A stretch of DNA of 51,700 bases from a virus, in the IMG/VR virus record IMGVR_UViG_3300021168_000005, positions 1-51,700 of that record. One strand, written 5' to 3'. Below the pieces are notes generated by a model. The model saw only the letters and a list, made by a program, of their open reading frames with translations. It made no database searches and was not told the DNA's origin. Both the position numbers and the translations under genes were made by a program. This document shows, piece by piece, positions 41,132 through 48,817 of the stretch (position 1 is its first letter; the number at the start of each line of letters is the position of its first letter).

Positions 41132-41746
41132 ATGGAAGTTAATCCGAGATTAGCTGGTGAAGAAGCTTGTATATGTAAACGTTCTGCCTTGCGTACACAT
41201 TGTCCTTATTGTGGACGAGCGAACTTCTATGCTCTTAAAAAGAAAATAGAGCGGCCACATCCACAATCAGGAAACATAACACAAGTTACATTGTATCGTT
41301 GTCGTGGATGTAATAAACAATTTGATGATTTACAATGGCGTTTCAATTGTGAAGCTCCTGCACCATTACGAGTACAATATGAGACAGCGCTTAAATTGGA
41401 GCAAGATGAGCTATTCTTACGTGCGCGTACTCCAGGTGTTAAGTTTAATGAAAATGAAAAGAGACATTTTCGTAAAGTCACAGGTATGCAATATGAACAA
41501 TATCGAGATATGATGGCTAATCTTGAGAAGAAGATACAAAAAGCAGAGTTTACAGGCATAGCAACGCACCATCAAAAGACCGGACTTAAAATAGTTGTAG
41601 ACGATAAATATGCTCCAACTGCAAAACCACAAACTCCGTATGATGCACACATTGTACAATGTCAAACTTGTATGATTGCAGATACAGAAGAACAACACTG
41701 CGATGCTGGTAAAATCCTTTTTAAGTTAAGAGAGCAAGTACAATGA
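41132..41746 (+). CDS. Zinc-ribbon protein (double)
   Basis: 204 aa. Cys pairs in CPYCGRAN (near 24-31) and CRGCNKQF (near 57-64) make one zinc ribbon; two further Cys near the C-terminus (CQTCM) may make another. A helical middle follows. AGGAG precedes the ATG. Could bind nucleic acid or host transcription proteins. Its stop overlaps the next start (ATGA). Confidence 0.65.
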   Translation: MEVNPRLAGEEACICKRSALRTHCPYCGRANFYALKKKIERPHPQSGNITQVTLYRCRGCNKQFDDLQWRFNCEAPAPLRVQYETALKLEQDELFLRARTPGVKFNENEKRHFRKVTGMQYEQYRDMMANLEKKIQKAEFTGIATHHQKTGLKIVVDDKYAPTAKPQTPYDAHIVQCQTCMIADTEEQHCDAGKILFKLREQVQ

Positions 41747-41970
41747 CATCTACTGATTTATGGTATGCACAAGAGCGTGTTACAGAATTCATTAGAGATC
41801 GTAAACGAGTATCATTTGATGAGATATATCGACATAATTACAAGTATGTAATATCCAAAGAAGCATTAGATTCAATTCTTTGGATATTAGTACACTGTGA
41901 ATTTGTCACAGAAGAAATAATAAACCATAGAAAGTATTACACATGGATTTTTGAAGGAGACATAACATGA
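41743..41970 (+). CDS. Small winged-helix-like protein
   Basis: 75 aa. Three short helices followed by a VTEEIINHRKYYTWIF beta-hairpin look like a winged helix. Start overlaps the previous stop (ATGA), and its own stop overlaps the next start. Possible transcription factor; unproven. Confidence 0.55.
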   Translation: MTSTDLWYAQERVTEFIRDRKRVSFDEIYRHNYKYVISKEALDSILWILVHCEFVTEEIINHRKYYTWIFEGDIT

Positions 41971-42155
41971 GCGTCAGCTATTTCTGCAACAACTGCGAAA
42001 ATGAGGATAATTTCATTGTTATCCAAGGAGTTGTACATTGTGACGTTTGTCAATCTAATGATGTTGAGATTGTGAAAGCTGACGGACCACCTTACGCTGA
42101 TGAGATTAATGAAGATCTCTTCTATGATGATTTAGAGGATCTCTATAATAACTAG
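41967..42155 (+). CDS. Small zinc-ribbon acidic protein
   Basis: 62 aa. CNNC near residues 7-10 and CDVC near 25-28 form a single zinc ribbon; the C-terminus is very acidic. ATGA overlap with the gene before. Confidence 0.6.
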   Translation: MSVSYFCNNCENEDNFIVIQGVVHCDVCQSNDVEIVKADGPPYADEINEDLFYDDLEDLYNN

Positions 42156-42227
42156 CAGGTCAGCACTTCTATGGTTCAGTTTGTTGGTTGTTGGTTAATT
42201 ACGATTATCAAACTAAAGGAGTCTAAA

Positions 42228-42359
42228 ATGATTGACATCTTGCTTGCAATCGCTGCTGTTTATATACTCTGGAGATTTATGCAAGAGACAGAGTCGGAAG
42301 AAGATATAGCACATAAAACCATCGTTCGTTGGACGGAACATGACAAGCGTAACTATTAA
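42228..42359 (+). CDS. Very small membrane protein
   Basis: 43 aa from the ATG at 42228, chosen because AAAGGAG precedes it; an upstream in-frame ATG at 42171 lacks one. A hydrophobic helix (DILLAIAAVYILWRFM) then a polar tail. Function unknown. Confidence 0.55.
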   Translation: MIDILLAIAAVYILWRFMQETESEEDIAHKTIVRWTEHDKRNY

Positions 42360-42360
42360 C

Positions 42361-42546
42361 CGGGCGTTAGCCCGTCTGGAGGGTATAAAGATTATCACTA
42401 GCGTGATTATAATAATCACTTTAGTGAGCTACGCTAACAATAAGGGACTGACGAAAAATATATGGCTGCAAACGTATATAATAAATCAGTCGCTCTTGCA
42501 GGAGAAACCAGCATACGTTGGGTTAGCGTAGCTCAGTGAGGTGATT
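42361..42546 (+). ncRNA. Riboswitch-like leader with a 25-bp stem, pseudoknot and masked ribosome binding site
   Basis: 42414-42438 pairs with 42522-42546: 24 of 25 positions, two G-U and one mismatch. The 3' arm holds GAGGTG, the Shine-Dalgarno site of the next gene. In the loop, GACTGA 42446-42451 pairs with 42486-42491, and ATATA/TATAT (42458-42462 with 42475-42479) forms a hairpin whose loop CTGCAA (42466-42471) pairs with TTGCAG (42496-42501). Upstream are CGGGC-GTTA-GCCCG (42361-42374) and GTGATTAT (42403-42410), which can take ATAATCAC (42412-42419) away from the stem: an on/off switch. Confidence 0.6.
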
Positions 42547-42552
42547 TTTAAA

Positions 42553-42774
42553 ATGTCAAGATATCTTGTTGAAGTTATGGAAATTAAAACACAACGTAAA
42601 ATTGTTATTGCACATGATTATAATACAGCCAAAGATTATGGTTTACGTGATTGTAATATTTCTGTTCGTAGTGTAACAGATCACACCATTGATGTTAGAG
42701 TGATTAAAAGACTTCCAGATTTAGACTGTAATTGGGAACAACGTAGGCAAGATAACGAGGAGTTACAACGATGA
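42553..42774 (+). CDS. Small hypothetical protein controlled by the upstream leader
   Basis: 73 aa from the ATG at 42553 (GAGGTG 9 bases upstream); a GTG at 42541 is in frame. Beta-rich then charged tail. No family recognised. Its ribosome binding site lies in the 3' arm of the 25-bp stem. Its stop overlaps the next ATG. Confidence 0.6.
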   Translation: MSRYLVEVMEIKTQRKIVIAHDYNTAKDYGLRDCNISVRSVTDHTIDVRVIKRLPDLDCNWEQRRQDNEELQR

Positions 42775-43115
42775 AACATAACCTAAGCTTCATCTACGAC
42801 GCTCTTGTAAGCGTAGATAATGATCCTGCTAAAAGTATGCATTTTTGGAATAATCCTTCGGACAAGATTAAACTGTTCGGAGATATTCTAATGCATTCTG
42901 TAGTTGGACAAGATCATCTACAAGGATTCGAAGCAGAACAACGAGCGCGAGAAATTATTAAATGGATAGATCAGCACTACGATGCACAAGCTTGGCCATT
43001 GCATGATGTTCATTTTCATACGAACTTTGAGCAGTATATCAACTGTCCCTTTACTTGCTTAAACGAGATAACCAGCAATATTGAGAAGATGATAAAGGAA
43101 AACTTCCATGCCTAG
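42771..43115 (+). CDS. Hypothetical protein
   Basis: 114 aa, helical, His/Asp/Phe-rich (GQDHLQGFEAEQRAREIIKW). No family recognised. ATGA overlap with the gene before; overlaps the next by 8 bases. Confidence 0.6.
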   Translation: MKHNLSFIYDALVSVDNDPAKSMHFWNNPSDKIKLFGDILMHSVVGQDHLQGFEAEQRAREIIKWIDQHYDAQAWPLHDVHFHTNFEQYINCPFTCLNEITSNIEKMIKENFHA

Positions 43116-43323
43116 CGGCAGAGTTTATGATTACGATATTTGTGGCTATTGCAAAGTTAACGACGGTCCACTTTGTTGGGTTGTTTTATTGCCACATAAC
43201 ACAACAATTTGCAAAACGAACGTCTGCGCGAATTGCAGAAAAGGATTAAAGAAGCTTGGAAGAGGAACAATCCTAGCGGAAAATATTGGAAATAAAATCA
43301 CAAAAAAGGAGCCTAAAAAATGA
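43108..43323 (+). CDS. Small Cys-pair (zinc-binding) protein
   Basis: 71 aa. CGYC near 12-15 and CANC near 40-43 with a basic C-terminus suggest a zinc finger of the treble-clef kind. Function unknown. It ends in AAAAAAGGAGCC, the ribosome binding site of the next gene. Confidence 0.6.
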   Translation: MPSGRVYDYDICGYCKVNDGPLCWVVLLPHNTTICKTNVCANCRKGLKKLGRGTILAENIGNKITKKEPKK

Positions 43324-43616
43324 AAGTCGAACTCGTCGGCCAAGTCGTTTCAATGGAAAGAAAAGAACGTTTTCCTACGGACAGTCATGGTGTAACCAAC
43401 TATCGTGCTAAACAAGTTCCATACAACGTAGCAACTATTAAGTTGCTAGACAACCTTCATAATATTGAAGGCACCTGCCAAGTCGAAACAAACGAACTGA
43501 AATATCTTCAATATGTCGGAATAATTATCGACTCTGACAGTCGTCTGCAACTGCCTGAAAGCAAGGATGATATCGTGCTAGTGGACAAGCCGAAAGTCCA
43601 AAAAGACTGGCCATAA
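43320..43616 (+). CDS. Hypothetical beta-rich protein
   Basis: 98 aa. Strand-rich layout (VELVGQVVSMERKERF, YNVATIKLLDNLHNIEGTCQV), OB-fold-like in appearance but no signature. Strong AAAAAAGGAGCC before the ATG. Confidence 0.55.
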   Translation: MKVELVGQVVSMERKERFPTDSHGVTNYRAKQVPYNVATIKLLDNLHNIEGTCQVETNELKYLQYVGIIIDSDSRLQLPESKDDIVLVDKPKVQKDWP

Positions 43617-43617
43617 C

Positions 43618-43646
43618 TTGACAGCCGTTCGGGTATCCTTTATTAT
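43618..43646 (+). promoter_or_regulatory. Strong sigma70-type promoter
   Basis: TTGACA at 43618-43623, a 17-base spacer and TATTAT at 43641-43646. The -10 is the centre of a perfect palindrome, ATCCTT-TATTAT-AAGGAT (43635-43652). Drives the genes from 43729. Confidence 0.65.
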
Positions 43647-43652
43647 AAGGAT
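43635..43652 (+). promoter_or_regulatory. Operator-like palindrome over the -10 box
   Basis: ATCCTT and AAGGAT arms flank the -10 hexamer, so a dimeric regulator bound here would block the promoter. Alternatively it is a transcript hairpin. Confidence 0.45.
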
Positions 43653-43653
43653 G

Positions 43654-43696
43654 TTCGGCACAGCCGAATCCCCTGACCGGAGGGCAATATTCGGTC
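43654..43696 (+). other. Two hairpins in the 5' leader
   Basis: TTCGGC-ACA-GCCGAA (43654-43668) and GACCG/CGGTC (43675-43679 with 43692-43696) lie between the promoter and the ATG at 43729, another structured leader. Confidence 0.5.
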
Positions 43697-43728
43697 TTGA
43701 CTTATAATATGTCTATATTGAGAACAAG

Positions 43729-44025
43729 ATGCTTATAAGACGATTAAAAATTAAGATATTCCATCCACCGGATAATAAGTCTTATAAGCTTCTTATTATC
43801 AATGCAGGCAGTGGCAAGTATTTTCATGCTGTTGGCATTGAGAATGAGCTTATGCGAATTGCAGATTCTATAGAGAGTAGTTTTCCTGAGTTTGAATATA
43901 GAATGGTTCCGACAGGAACAGATTCGTTTAATTTCATTTTCACTGGTATCAAACAGAAAGTTGAAGCAGTAGAGGCAGTAAATAATCAAAAAGGAGACTT
44001 ACAAAATGGCAACTACAGCAATTGA
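43729..44025 (+). CDS. Hypothetical protein
   Basis: 98 aa. Alpha/beta layout with YKLLIINAGSGKYFHAVGIE, no P-loop consensus. First gene after the 43618 promoter, with no clear Shine-Dalgarno. It overlaps the next gene by 20 bases in another frame. Confidence 0.55.
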   Translation: MLIRRLKIKIFHPPDNKSYKLLIINAGSGKYFHAVGIENELMRIADSIESSFPEFEYRMVPTGTDSFNFIFTGIKQKVEAVEAVNNQKGDLQNGNYSN

Positions 44026-44599
44026 CCGTGCTTCCGCACCTGCGGCAGCAGAAAGTAACGTAACTTCAGAACGTCAAGATTATGTTATTGGTTATGATCT
44101 TGGTGTTGATGAAAAAACAGGCGCAAAGACGCGAGTGGTCGCGTTCAGGGAAATTACCAGCGAAGAGCAGCTTGCGGCAGTTAAAAAGCTTCGCGATGAA
44201 GGAAAGTTTGCAGACGTAACCACGGTTACTGTTTCTATTCCAAGGGCAAAGAATCTTGATGGTATTAAGGCAATTTGCCCGAATGAAGAGGAAGCGGCTG
44301 CAAATTTTAATCGCGGTGCAAAACAGAAGGCGAATAATCGCTTGAAAGCGATTTTGCTCGAAGAGACGGGAACTGGTGAAGTTGCTTTTGATCCTGAGAG
44401 TGCCGTAGATGAAAATGGAACTAAGCGCGTTGTTAATGGCGTTCTTGATCTTACTTCGGAGATCGCTAGCGAGAGCAAGCGAAAGGTTCTCACTGAAGAA
44501 GAGAAACTTGATCGTTTCTTGGAACAGTTCCCCGAGTCTGTTCGTGCAGCAATGAAGTCTGCTTATCAAGCTTCGCGGCAGGCTGCACCTGCGGCTTAA
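44006..44599 (+). CDS. Hypothetical, Ala/Glu/Lys-rich abundant-looking protein
   Basis: 197 aa. Disordered Ala-rich ends and a charged helical middle (EEAAANFNRGAKQKANNRLKAI). AAAAAGGAG precedes the ATG. The higher G+C and richer codons than its neighbours suggest strong expression or separate origin. A strong terminator follows. No family recognised. Confidence 0.65.
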   Translation: MATTAIDRASAPAAAESNVTSERQDYVIGYDLGVDEKTGAKTRVVAFREITSEEQLAAVKKLRDEGKFADVTTVTVSIPRAKNLDGIKAICPNEEEAAANFNRGAKQKANNRLKAILLEETGTGEVAFDPESAVDENGTKRVVNGVLDLTSEIASESKRKVLTEEEKLDRFLEQFPESVRAAMKSAYQASRQAAPAA

Positions 44600-44644
44600 A
44601 TAATATTCGCTGGAGTTATGAACCAGCGATAGCTTGCAAGCAAT

Positions 44645-44676
44645 GAGGTTCTCAGAAATGGGAACCTCTTTTTTTT
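44645..44676 (+). terminator. Strong rho-independent terminator
   Basis: GAGGTTC (44645-44651) pairs with GAACCTC (44662-44668), followed by eight T. A second hairpin, TCGCTGG/CCAGCGA, lies just upstream. It ends the transcript carrying the 44006-44599 gene. Confidence 0.85.
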
Positions 44677-44701
44677 ATCCCTATTTCACAAAGGAGGATT
44701 T

Positions 44702-44890
44702 ATGTTTTGGAAATCAAAAGATTTTAAAGGTCACGAAGTTATGATTAACATTGAAGAAATTCTTGTTTTAATTTCACATGGCTCACTTGATCCTGGTGAA
44801 GTAATTATATCACGTGATAGATCAGTATTTTTAAATCAGAAAGAATATAAAGAGTTAGTAGATTTCCTGCCGCAAATTACCGGCAGTTAG
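44702..44890 (+). CDS. Small hypothetical protein
   Basis: 62 aa. AAAGGAGG precedes the ATG. Layout MFWKSKDFKGHEVMINIEEILVLISHG, beta-rich then helical; no family recognised. It follows a terminator, so it needs read-through or its own promoter. Confidence 0.6.
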   Translation: MFWKSKDFKGHEVMINIEEILVLISHGSLDPGEVIISRDRSVFLNQKEYKELVDFLPQITGS

Positions 44891-44895
44891 ACTAT

Positions 44896-45303
44896 TTACT
44901 TTGCTGGTCCTTCAATTGCTTTAGTGATTAGTGAAATGAATTTAGCTTCTGTTAGTATTACTTTTTTGCGTTTAAATTTGTCTGTAGTTTGTACGAATAA
45001 TGTTTTATGCCCAAACTCTTTTTCTTCATGTTTTTTAATTATGTTACAATTAGCACATAAGCACTGAAAATCTCTTTTATTTTTTGTGCCGTTAAGAATA
45101 GCTCTATATAAAGCTATACCACTATCTGCGTATGTTCTATTTTTAGTTACAAAACATTCTTTATGATCTAATTGTAACGCACGGATATCAGTAAAGCCAC
45201 ATCTACAACATTTAGAACCATAAAGAGCTAATACTTCTAATCTACATTTTTGATTATAGTCACGATGATAATTTGGATTTATATACTGTTGTTTATTTGG
45301 CAT
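44896..45303 (-). CDS. HNH endonuclease (free-standing, opposite strand)
   Basis: 135 aa. CCRCGFTDIRALQLDH gives the first Cys pair and the HNH catalytic His after Asp; CLCANCNIIKKHEEKE gives the second Cys pair and the downstream His. It is the only minus-strand gene among rightward genes and very AT-rich, as expected of a homing endonuclease. It faces its neighbour tail to tail. Confidence 0.75.
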   Translation of the reverse strand: MPNKQQYINPNYHRDYNQKCRLEVLALYGSKCCRCGFTDIRALQLDHKECFVTKNRTYADSGIALYRAILNGTKNKRDFQCLCANCNIIKKHEEKEFGHKTLFVQTTDKFKRKKVILTEAKFISLITKAIEGPAK

Positions 45304-45380
45304 AGTCTTTATAGCTTAAAGCATATTTTCTGGCGTGTCAATAGCTAGGTAACTCACTGATTTCACAGGACTTAGATCGC

Positions 45381-45410
45381 TTGACAGTCAAATACGAAAC
45401 AGAGTAGACT
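45381..45410 (+). promoter_or_regulatory. Promoter candidate for the J-domain operon
   Basis: TTGACA at 45381-45386, an 18-base spacer and TAGACT at 45405-45410, the same pair as at 41068. The 34-base leader carries AAGGA before the ATG at 45444. Confidence 0.45.
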
Positions 45411-45443
45411 TGAAAATGACCTTGTATAAAGGACTTAAATTTT

Positions 45444-45974
45444 ATGCCGCGTTACAACAGAAACTCTGGTCCAGTAAACGTATCTCTTTCATGGTCTACC
45501 ATGATTGGTGCATACAATCTCAAGTTTGATAATGCCTACGGAGATTTTGATAAAGTTAAAGCAGTTATCACTTGGATTAAAATGACAATTCCTTCTAATG
45601 AACGAGATTATGATCCTGATACTTATGAATGGACTATCCACGAGAAATATTTTCAAACTCTGAAAGATGTTATTGAAGGGATTTCTGGCTTTAACTTTTC
45701 GTATTTTGAAAAGCCTCTTGGCAGTAGTCAAACGAAATTTGTTCCTTTGGATGAATACACAAAACTCTTTCAATATGTAACCAATCAAGATGCAACACAG
45801 CTTGAATATAAAGATGCGTTGCGCGCATATAGATTAGCTGCGCTAAGAATGCATCCGGATAGACATCCAGAAGATCCATCAGCAGGACAAAAAATGTCAG
45901 AATTTAACGAAGCATGGAACGTAATCAAAGAGAGACATTTTAAAATTGTGAAAGTGATGGAGCACGTTCAATGA
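45444..45974 (+). CDS. J-domain (DnaJ-type) protein
   Basis: 176 aa. C-terminal J-domain: helix II AYRLAALRM followed by the HPD motif near residues 137-139, then helix III MSEFNEAWNVIKE. It would recruit and stimulate host DnaK. The N-terminal domain (about 1-115) is not a DnaJ Gly/Phe or zinc region; it has an IPSNERDYDPDTYEW segment of unknown role. No zinc finger here; a DnaJ-type finger is instead in the GroES-like protein. Confidence 0.8.
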   Translation: MPRYNRNSGPVNVSLSWSTMIGAYNLKFDNAYGDFDKVKAVITWIKMTIPSNERDYDPDTYEWTIHEKYFQTLKDVIEGISGFNFSYFEKPLGSSQTKFVPLDEYTKLFQYVTNQDATQLEYKDALRAYRLAALRMHPDRHPEDPSAGQKMSEFNEAWNVIKERHFKIVKVMEHVQ

Positions 45975-46183
45975 TTCCACATAAAGAAGCATCCTTTACA
46001 ATTCTAGCTCCGAATGATTTCCATCGTTGTTTATGGCTAGGTTGTAGACGACAGGGAGATTTTCACGCATTCGCTAAAAATGATAGAGATAGTTATATTT
46101 TTGACTATCCAAACATTTGTGGTGTTCATGTTGTCATGGCTGCTATAGAATTTTGCGCTGTAAATGATAAAGGTGAATTTTAA
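45971..46183 (+). CDS. Small Cys/His protein
   Basis: 70 aa. CLWLGCRRQGDFH has Cys-Cys-His spacing that could bind zinc; another Cys lies near 50 (NICGVH). Start overlaps the J-protein stop (ATGA). Function unknown. Confidence 0.55.
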   Translation: MIPHKEASFTILAPNDFHRCLWLGCRRQGDFHAFAKNDRDSYIFDYPNICGVHVVMAAIEFCAVNDKGEF

Positions 46184-46185
46184 AC

Positions 46186-46656
46186 ATGCCGCGATTGCGG
46201 TATTATAAAAACTTTGATTATGAAGCTAACGCTGACGCTGAAGATAATAGCGAAGCTGATAGCGGAAAAAGTTGGCTCTCTAATGCGCAAATTATTTCTT
46301 CGTTTTCAACGAGTAAACTCGAAGAAGCTCTCGCTCGTTATAAAGCAATCGTTAGATTGCTGGAGATGGAATTATTATCGCGTTCTTTTAATAATCGCAA
46401 GCATCCTGCTGAAAGCAGCAGTAGCGATTCACACGTATTTACTAACACGCAAGAGCGTGATAGAAACGGACGAACAAATGCAAAGAGAGAAAGAAATAAC
46501 AACAAAAGTTATAAAGTTTCAACGATGAGAGCGATGTTAAGAACATTAAAAATTTCGCCAGAAGCGAAAAGGCTGCTCTTTGAGCAGTGGTGTAAAATTC
46601 AACAAGAGGAGCATAATCATGGCAGTAAAGTTAAAGAAAGTGAAAAGACACCTTAG
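46186..46656 (+). CDS. Disordered/basic hypothetical protein
   Basis: 156 aa. Acidic N-terminus, helical middle (TSKLEEALARYKAIVRLLEME), Ser/Asn/Arg-rich linker, basic helical end. AAAGGTGA precedes the ATG. No family recognised. Confidence 0.55.
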   Translation: MPRLRYYKNFDYEANADAEDNSEADSGKSWLSNAQIISSFSTSKLEEALARYKAIVRLLEMELLSRSFNNRKHPAESSSSDSHVFTNTQERDRNGRTNAKRERNNNKSYKVSTMRAMLRTLKISPEAKRLLFEQWCKIQQEEHNHGSKVKESEKTP

Positions 46657-46876
46657 TGCTTCTGCTATTCGTAGTATTCGCAAAGCACAAAAAAGACGTT
46701 GGGCAGCATTTCATGCTGAACAAGACAAAACAAATGGAACTGTAAAAGTTACACAATCTGCAAAGACGGTAATGAAGGTGTTAGTAAATAGATTGTTATC
46801 TGAACGTACAAAGATATACAACAATCCGATGGAAGCATATATTGGTGGGTTTCTCGATGGAAGATCAAGTAAATAA
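46619..46876 (+). CDS. Small basic protein
   Basis: 85 aa from the ATG at 46619 (AGAGGAG upstream), overlapping the previous gene by 38 bases. Very basic N-terminus (KLKKVKRHLSASAIRSIRKAQKRR), probably nucleic-acid binding. Followed by a 7-bp hairpin at 46884-46902. Confidence 0.6.
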   Translation: MAVKLKKVKRHLSASAIRSIRKAQKRRWAAFHAEQDKTNGTVKVTQSAKTVMKVLVNRLLSERTKIYNNPMEAYIGGFLDGRSSK

Positions 46877-46883
46877 TTTATAA

Positions 46884-46902
46884 AGCGGCTTAAAAAGCCG
46901 CT
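46884..46902 (+). other. Intergenic hairpin
   Basis: AGCGGCT-TAAAA-AGCCGCT. There is no T-run, so it is probably a processing or stability hairpin before the VWA gene. Confidence 0.5.
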
Positions 46903-46932
46903 GGCATAAAATCTATTATAAGGAGTCACAAA

Positions 46933-47661
46933 GTGACTGAAGAAAACAAACTCGAAAAACCATCAAACATCGTTGAGATGTTTAAACCTAAGAAGTGGGG
47001 CATAGCTGCGGCAAAAGAACAAGCGAAGAAAGCAATTGCAGATTTAGACCCATCTACGATGGAACATCGTCTTGGAATCGTTTTCGATGATAGTGGTAGT
47101 ATGGGTTCTAAAGTAGATGATAAAACAAAAATAGATCATGCTCATGCAGGAATAAGAAACTTCACTGCACAATGTAATCCCAAGGATACTTCGTTAGCGA
47201 TTTATCCGCTTAATAAAACACCGCAGGCATTAACCTGCAATTACGACGTTCTCAATCTTTATGTAGGCACCATCAGAGAAAGTGGTGGAACTCCGTTATA
47301 TACAATCACAACTAAAATGCTCAACGAAGCTGATCTTACTCGTGGAGTATTATTTTCTGACGGGTCACCAACAGACGGTCATGCTGGTTATGGAGAAGAA
47401 TACGATAAAGACTTGAAAGAGGATATGATTAATTTGGCAATAGCCAAGAAAGTTCCTCTTGATACAATCTTTATTGGTTACGACGGCGAAAGTGGTTATG
47501 ATCTTCTGAAAGAAATAGCCGATCGCACAGGCGGTATCTTTGTTCATTTTAAAGATGCCAAGGCGCTAGGAGCTTCGCTTAAATACTTAGCACCCGCCTT
47601 GCGTGGAATCTTGATGAATGCAGAACTCAAAGAGAAAATACAACGTGGGGAAACAATATGA
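46933..47661 (+). CDS. von Willebrand factor A (VWA) domain protein
   Basis: 242 aa, GTG start with AAGGAG upstream. MIDAS motif: DDSGS near residues 52-56, the Thr in GGTPLY and the Asp in FSDGSPTDG. Such domains bind metal and a protein ligand. Its stop overlaps the start of the FtsK/HerA-type ATPase gene (ATGA), so the two are coupled; VWA-ATPase pairs act together in cellular systems such as MoxR-VWA. Confidence 0.75.
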   Translation: MTEENKLEKPSNIVEMFKPKKWGIAAAKEQAKKAIADLDPSTMEHRLGIVFDDSGSMGSKVDDKTKIDHAHAGIRNFTAQCNPKDTSLAIYPLNKTPQALTCNYDVLNLYVGTIRESGGTPLYTITTKMLNEADLTRGVLFSDGSPTDGHAGYGEEYDKDLKEDMINLAIAKKVPLDTIFIGYDGESGYDLLKEIADRTGGIFVHFKDAKALGASLKYLAPALRGILMNAELKEKIQRGETI

Positions 47662-48800
47662 ATCAGGTTAATAATATGAATCTAGAACAAACCAACAATA
47701 TAATTGCCCTTGGGCAGAAACTTGTTGGTTTAGGCATCGAAGCAAAATTCAGCCACGTTGAAGAAGGTCCGGTTGTCACAGTCTATTATTTTAAACTTGA
47801 CAGCGGCGAATCTGTTGCTAGAGTTATAAAACGAGCAGAAGATTTTGCTTTAGCAATGGAACAAGATAAAGTGATGGTTCAACGTGTCGGCGGTTTAATT
47901 GCCGTATTCGTTCCCAATGCAGAAAAAAAGATTGTAGACTTTAAGGATTATCTATACTGGTATCTCAATGATCCGAAAGTTAAAGCGCAAGCTCTTCCAA
48001 TTCCTTTGGGAGTTGATTATCGTGGTAATAAGAGTACTTTCGATTTAGTAGATATGCCACACTGTTTAATTACAGGTTCTACTAATAGCGGAAAATCCGT
48101 ACTCGAAGCGGCGATTCTTTCAGCGCTAAGCTTACATCGCGCGTCTAACGAGCTTAATTTCTATCTCTGCGATACTAAAATGGTCGATCTTCCACTTTTT
48201 AAAGATTTCCCACATGTAAAAGTAGTCGCAGATAACGTCCAAGCTTTTCATAATATGATGACTTGGATTATGCAAGAAACGCGGCGAAGACTCGCCGTCT
48301 TGCAAGGAGCTAGCTGTAGGAAAATCCAAGACTATCATAATATGTATAGCGGAGATATATCTATGATGCCGTATATCATAGTAATGATAGATGAGTTTGG
48401 AGACTTGATGGATCTTGACTCTGCAATTCGTAAAGGAGGCGATACCCTTGACGAAGTTCCTACCGTTAAACAATGGATTAAAAGTGCATCCCAAATATGC
48501 CGTGCAGCAGGCGTACATCTTATCTGTTGTACCCAACGCGCAAGCGTTAAAGTTGTTGATGGTGACATCAAAGCTAACCTACCTTGCAGGATTTCCCTTC
48601 GGTTGCCAACCCAAACGGATTCTCGTACTATTCTCGGTATTGGGGGAGCGGAGAATTTATTGGGCAATGGTGACATGCTTATCGCAAGGCCGGGAAAAGA
48701 TGCTCTTGAACGTTTTCACGGTCCATTTGTGTCGATGAATGATATAGCAGCGCTAATTTCTCAATATGATATGATGAAAACTATGTTCGCACCTAAATAA
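47658..48800 (+). CDS. FtsK/HerA-type DNA-translocase ATPase
   Basis: 380 aa. N-terminal region (PVVTVYYFKLDSGESVARVIKRAEDFALAM) matches the alpha/beta start of FtsK motors. Walker A GSTNSGKS is near 140-147, Walker B IIVMIDE near 240-246, then CTQRAS and GRPGKD-like late motifs. No transmembrane part and no C-terminal gamma (KOPS-reading) domain. It could move DNA or a protein-DNA complex, perhaps regulated by the VWA partner. Confidence 0.8.
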   Translation: MNQVNNMNLEQTNNIIALGQKLVGLGIEAKFSHVEEGPVVTVYYFKLDSGESVARVIKRAEDFALAMEQDKVMVQRVGGLIAVFVPNAEKKIVDFKDYLYWYLNDPKVKAQALPIPLGVDYRGNKSTFDLVDMPHCLITGSTNSGKSVLEAAILSALSLHRASNELNFYLCDTKMVDLPLFKDFPHVKVVADNVQAFHNMMTWIMQETRRRLAVLQGASCRKIQDYHNMYSGDISMMPYIIVMIDEFGDLMDLDSAIRKGGDTLDEVPTVKQWIKSASQICRAAGVHLICCTQRASVKVVDGDIKANLPCRISLRLPTQTDSRTILGIGGAENLLGNGDMLIARPGKDALERFHGPFVSMNDIAALISQYDMMKTMFAPK

Positions 48801-48817
48801 TATGCCTTGCTAAGAGT

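Noticed and set aside
42466-42476. GCTGCAAACG, similar to part of a tmRNA tag region
   Set aside because: No tRNA-like ends, CCA or tag reading frame around it; a chance match.
42448-42501. CTGACGA with a later GAAA, as in a hammerhead ribozyme core
   Set aside because: The bases between cannot form the required second stem, and the closing stem is in the wrong place.
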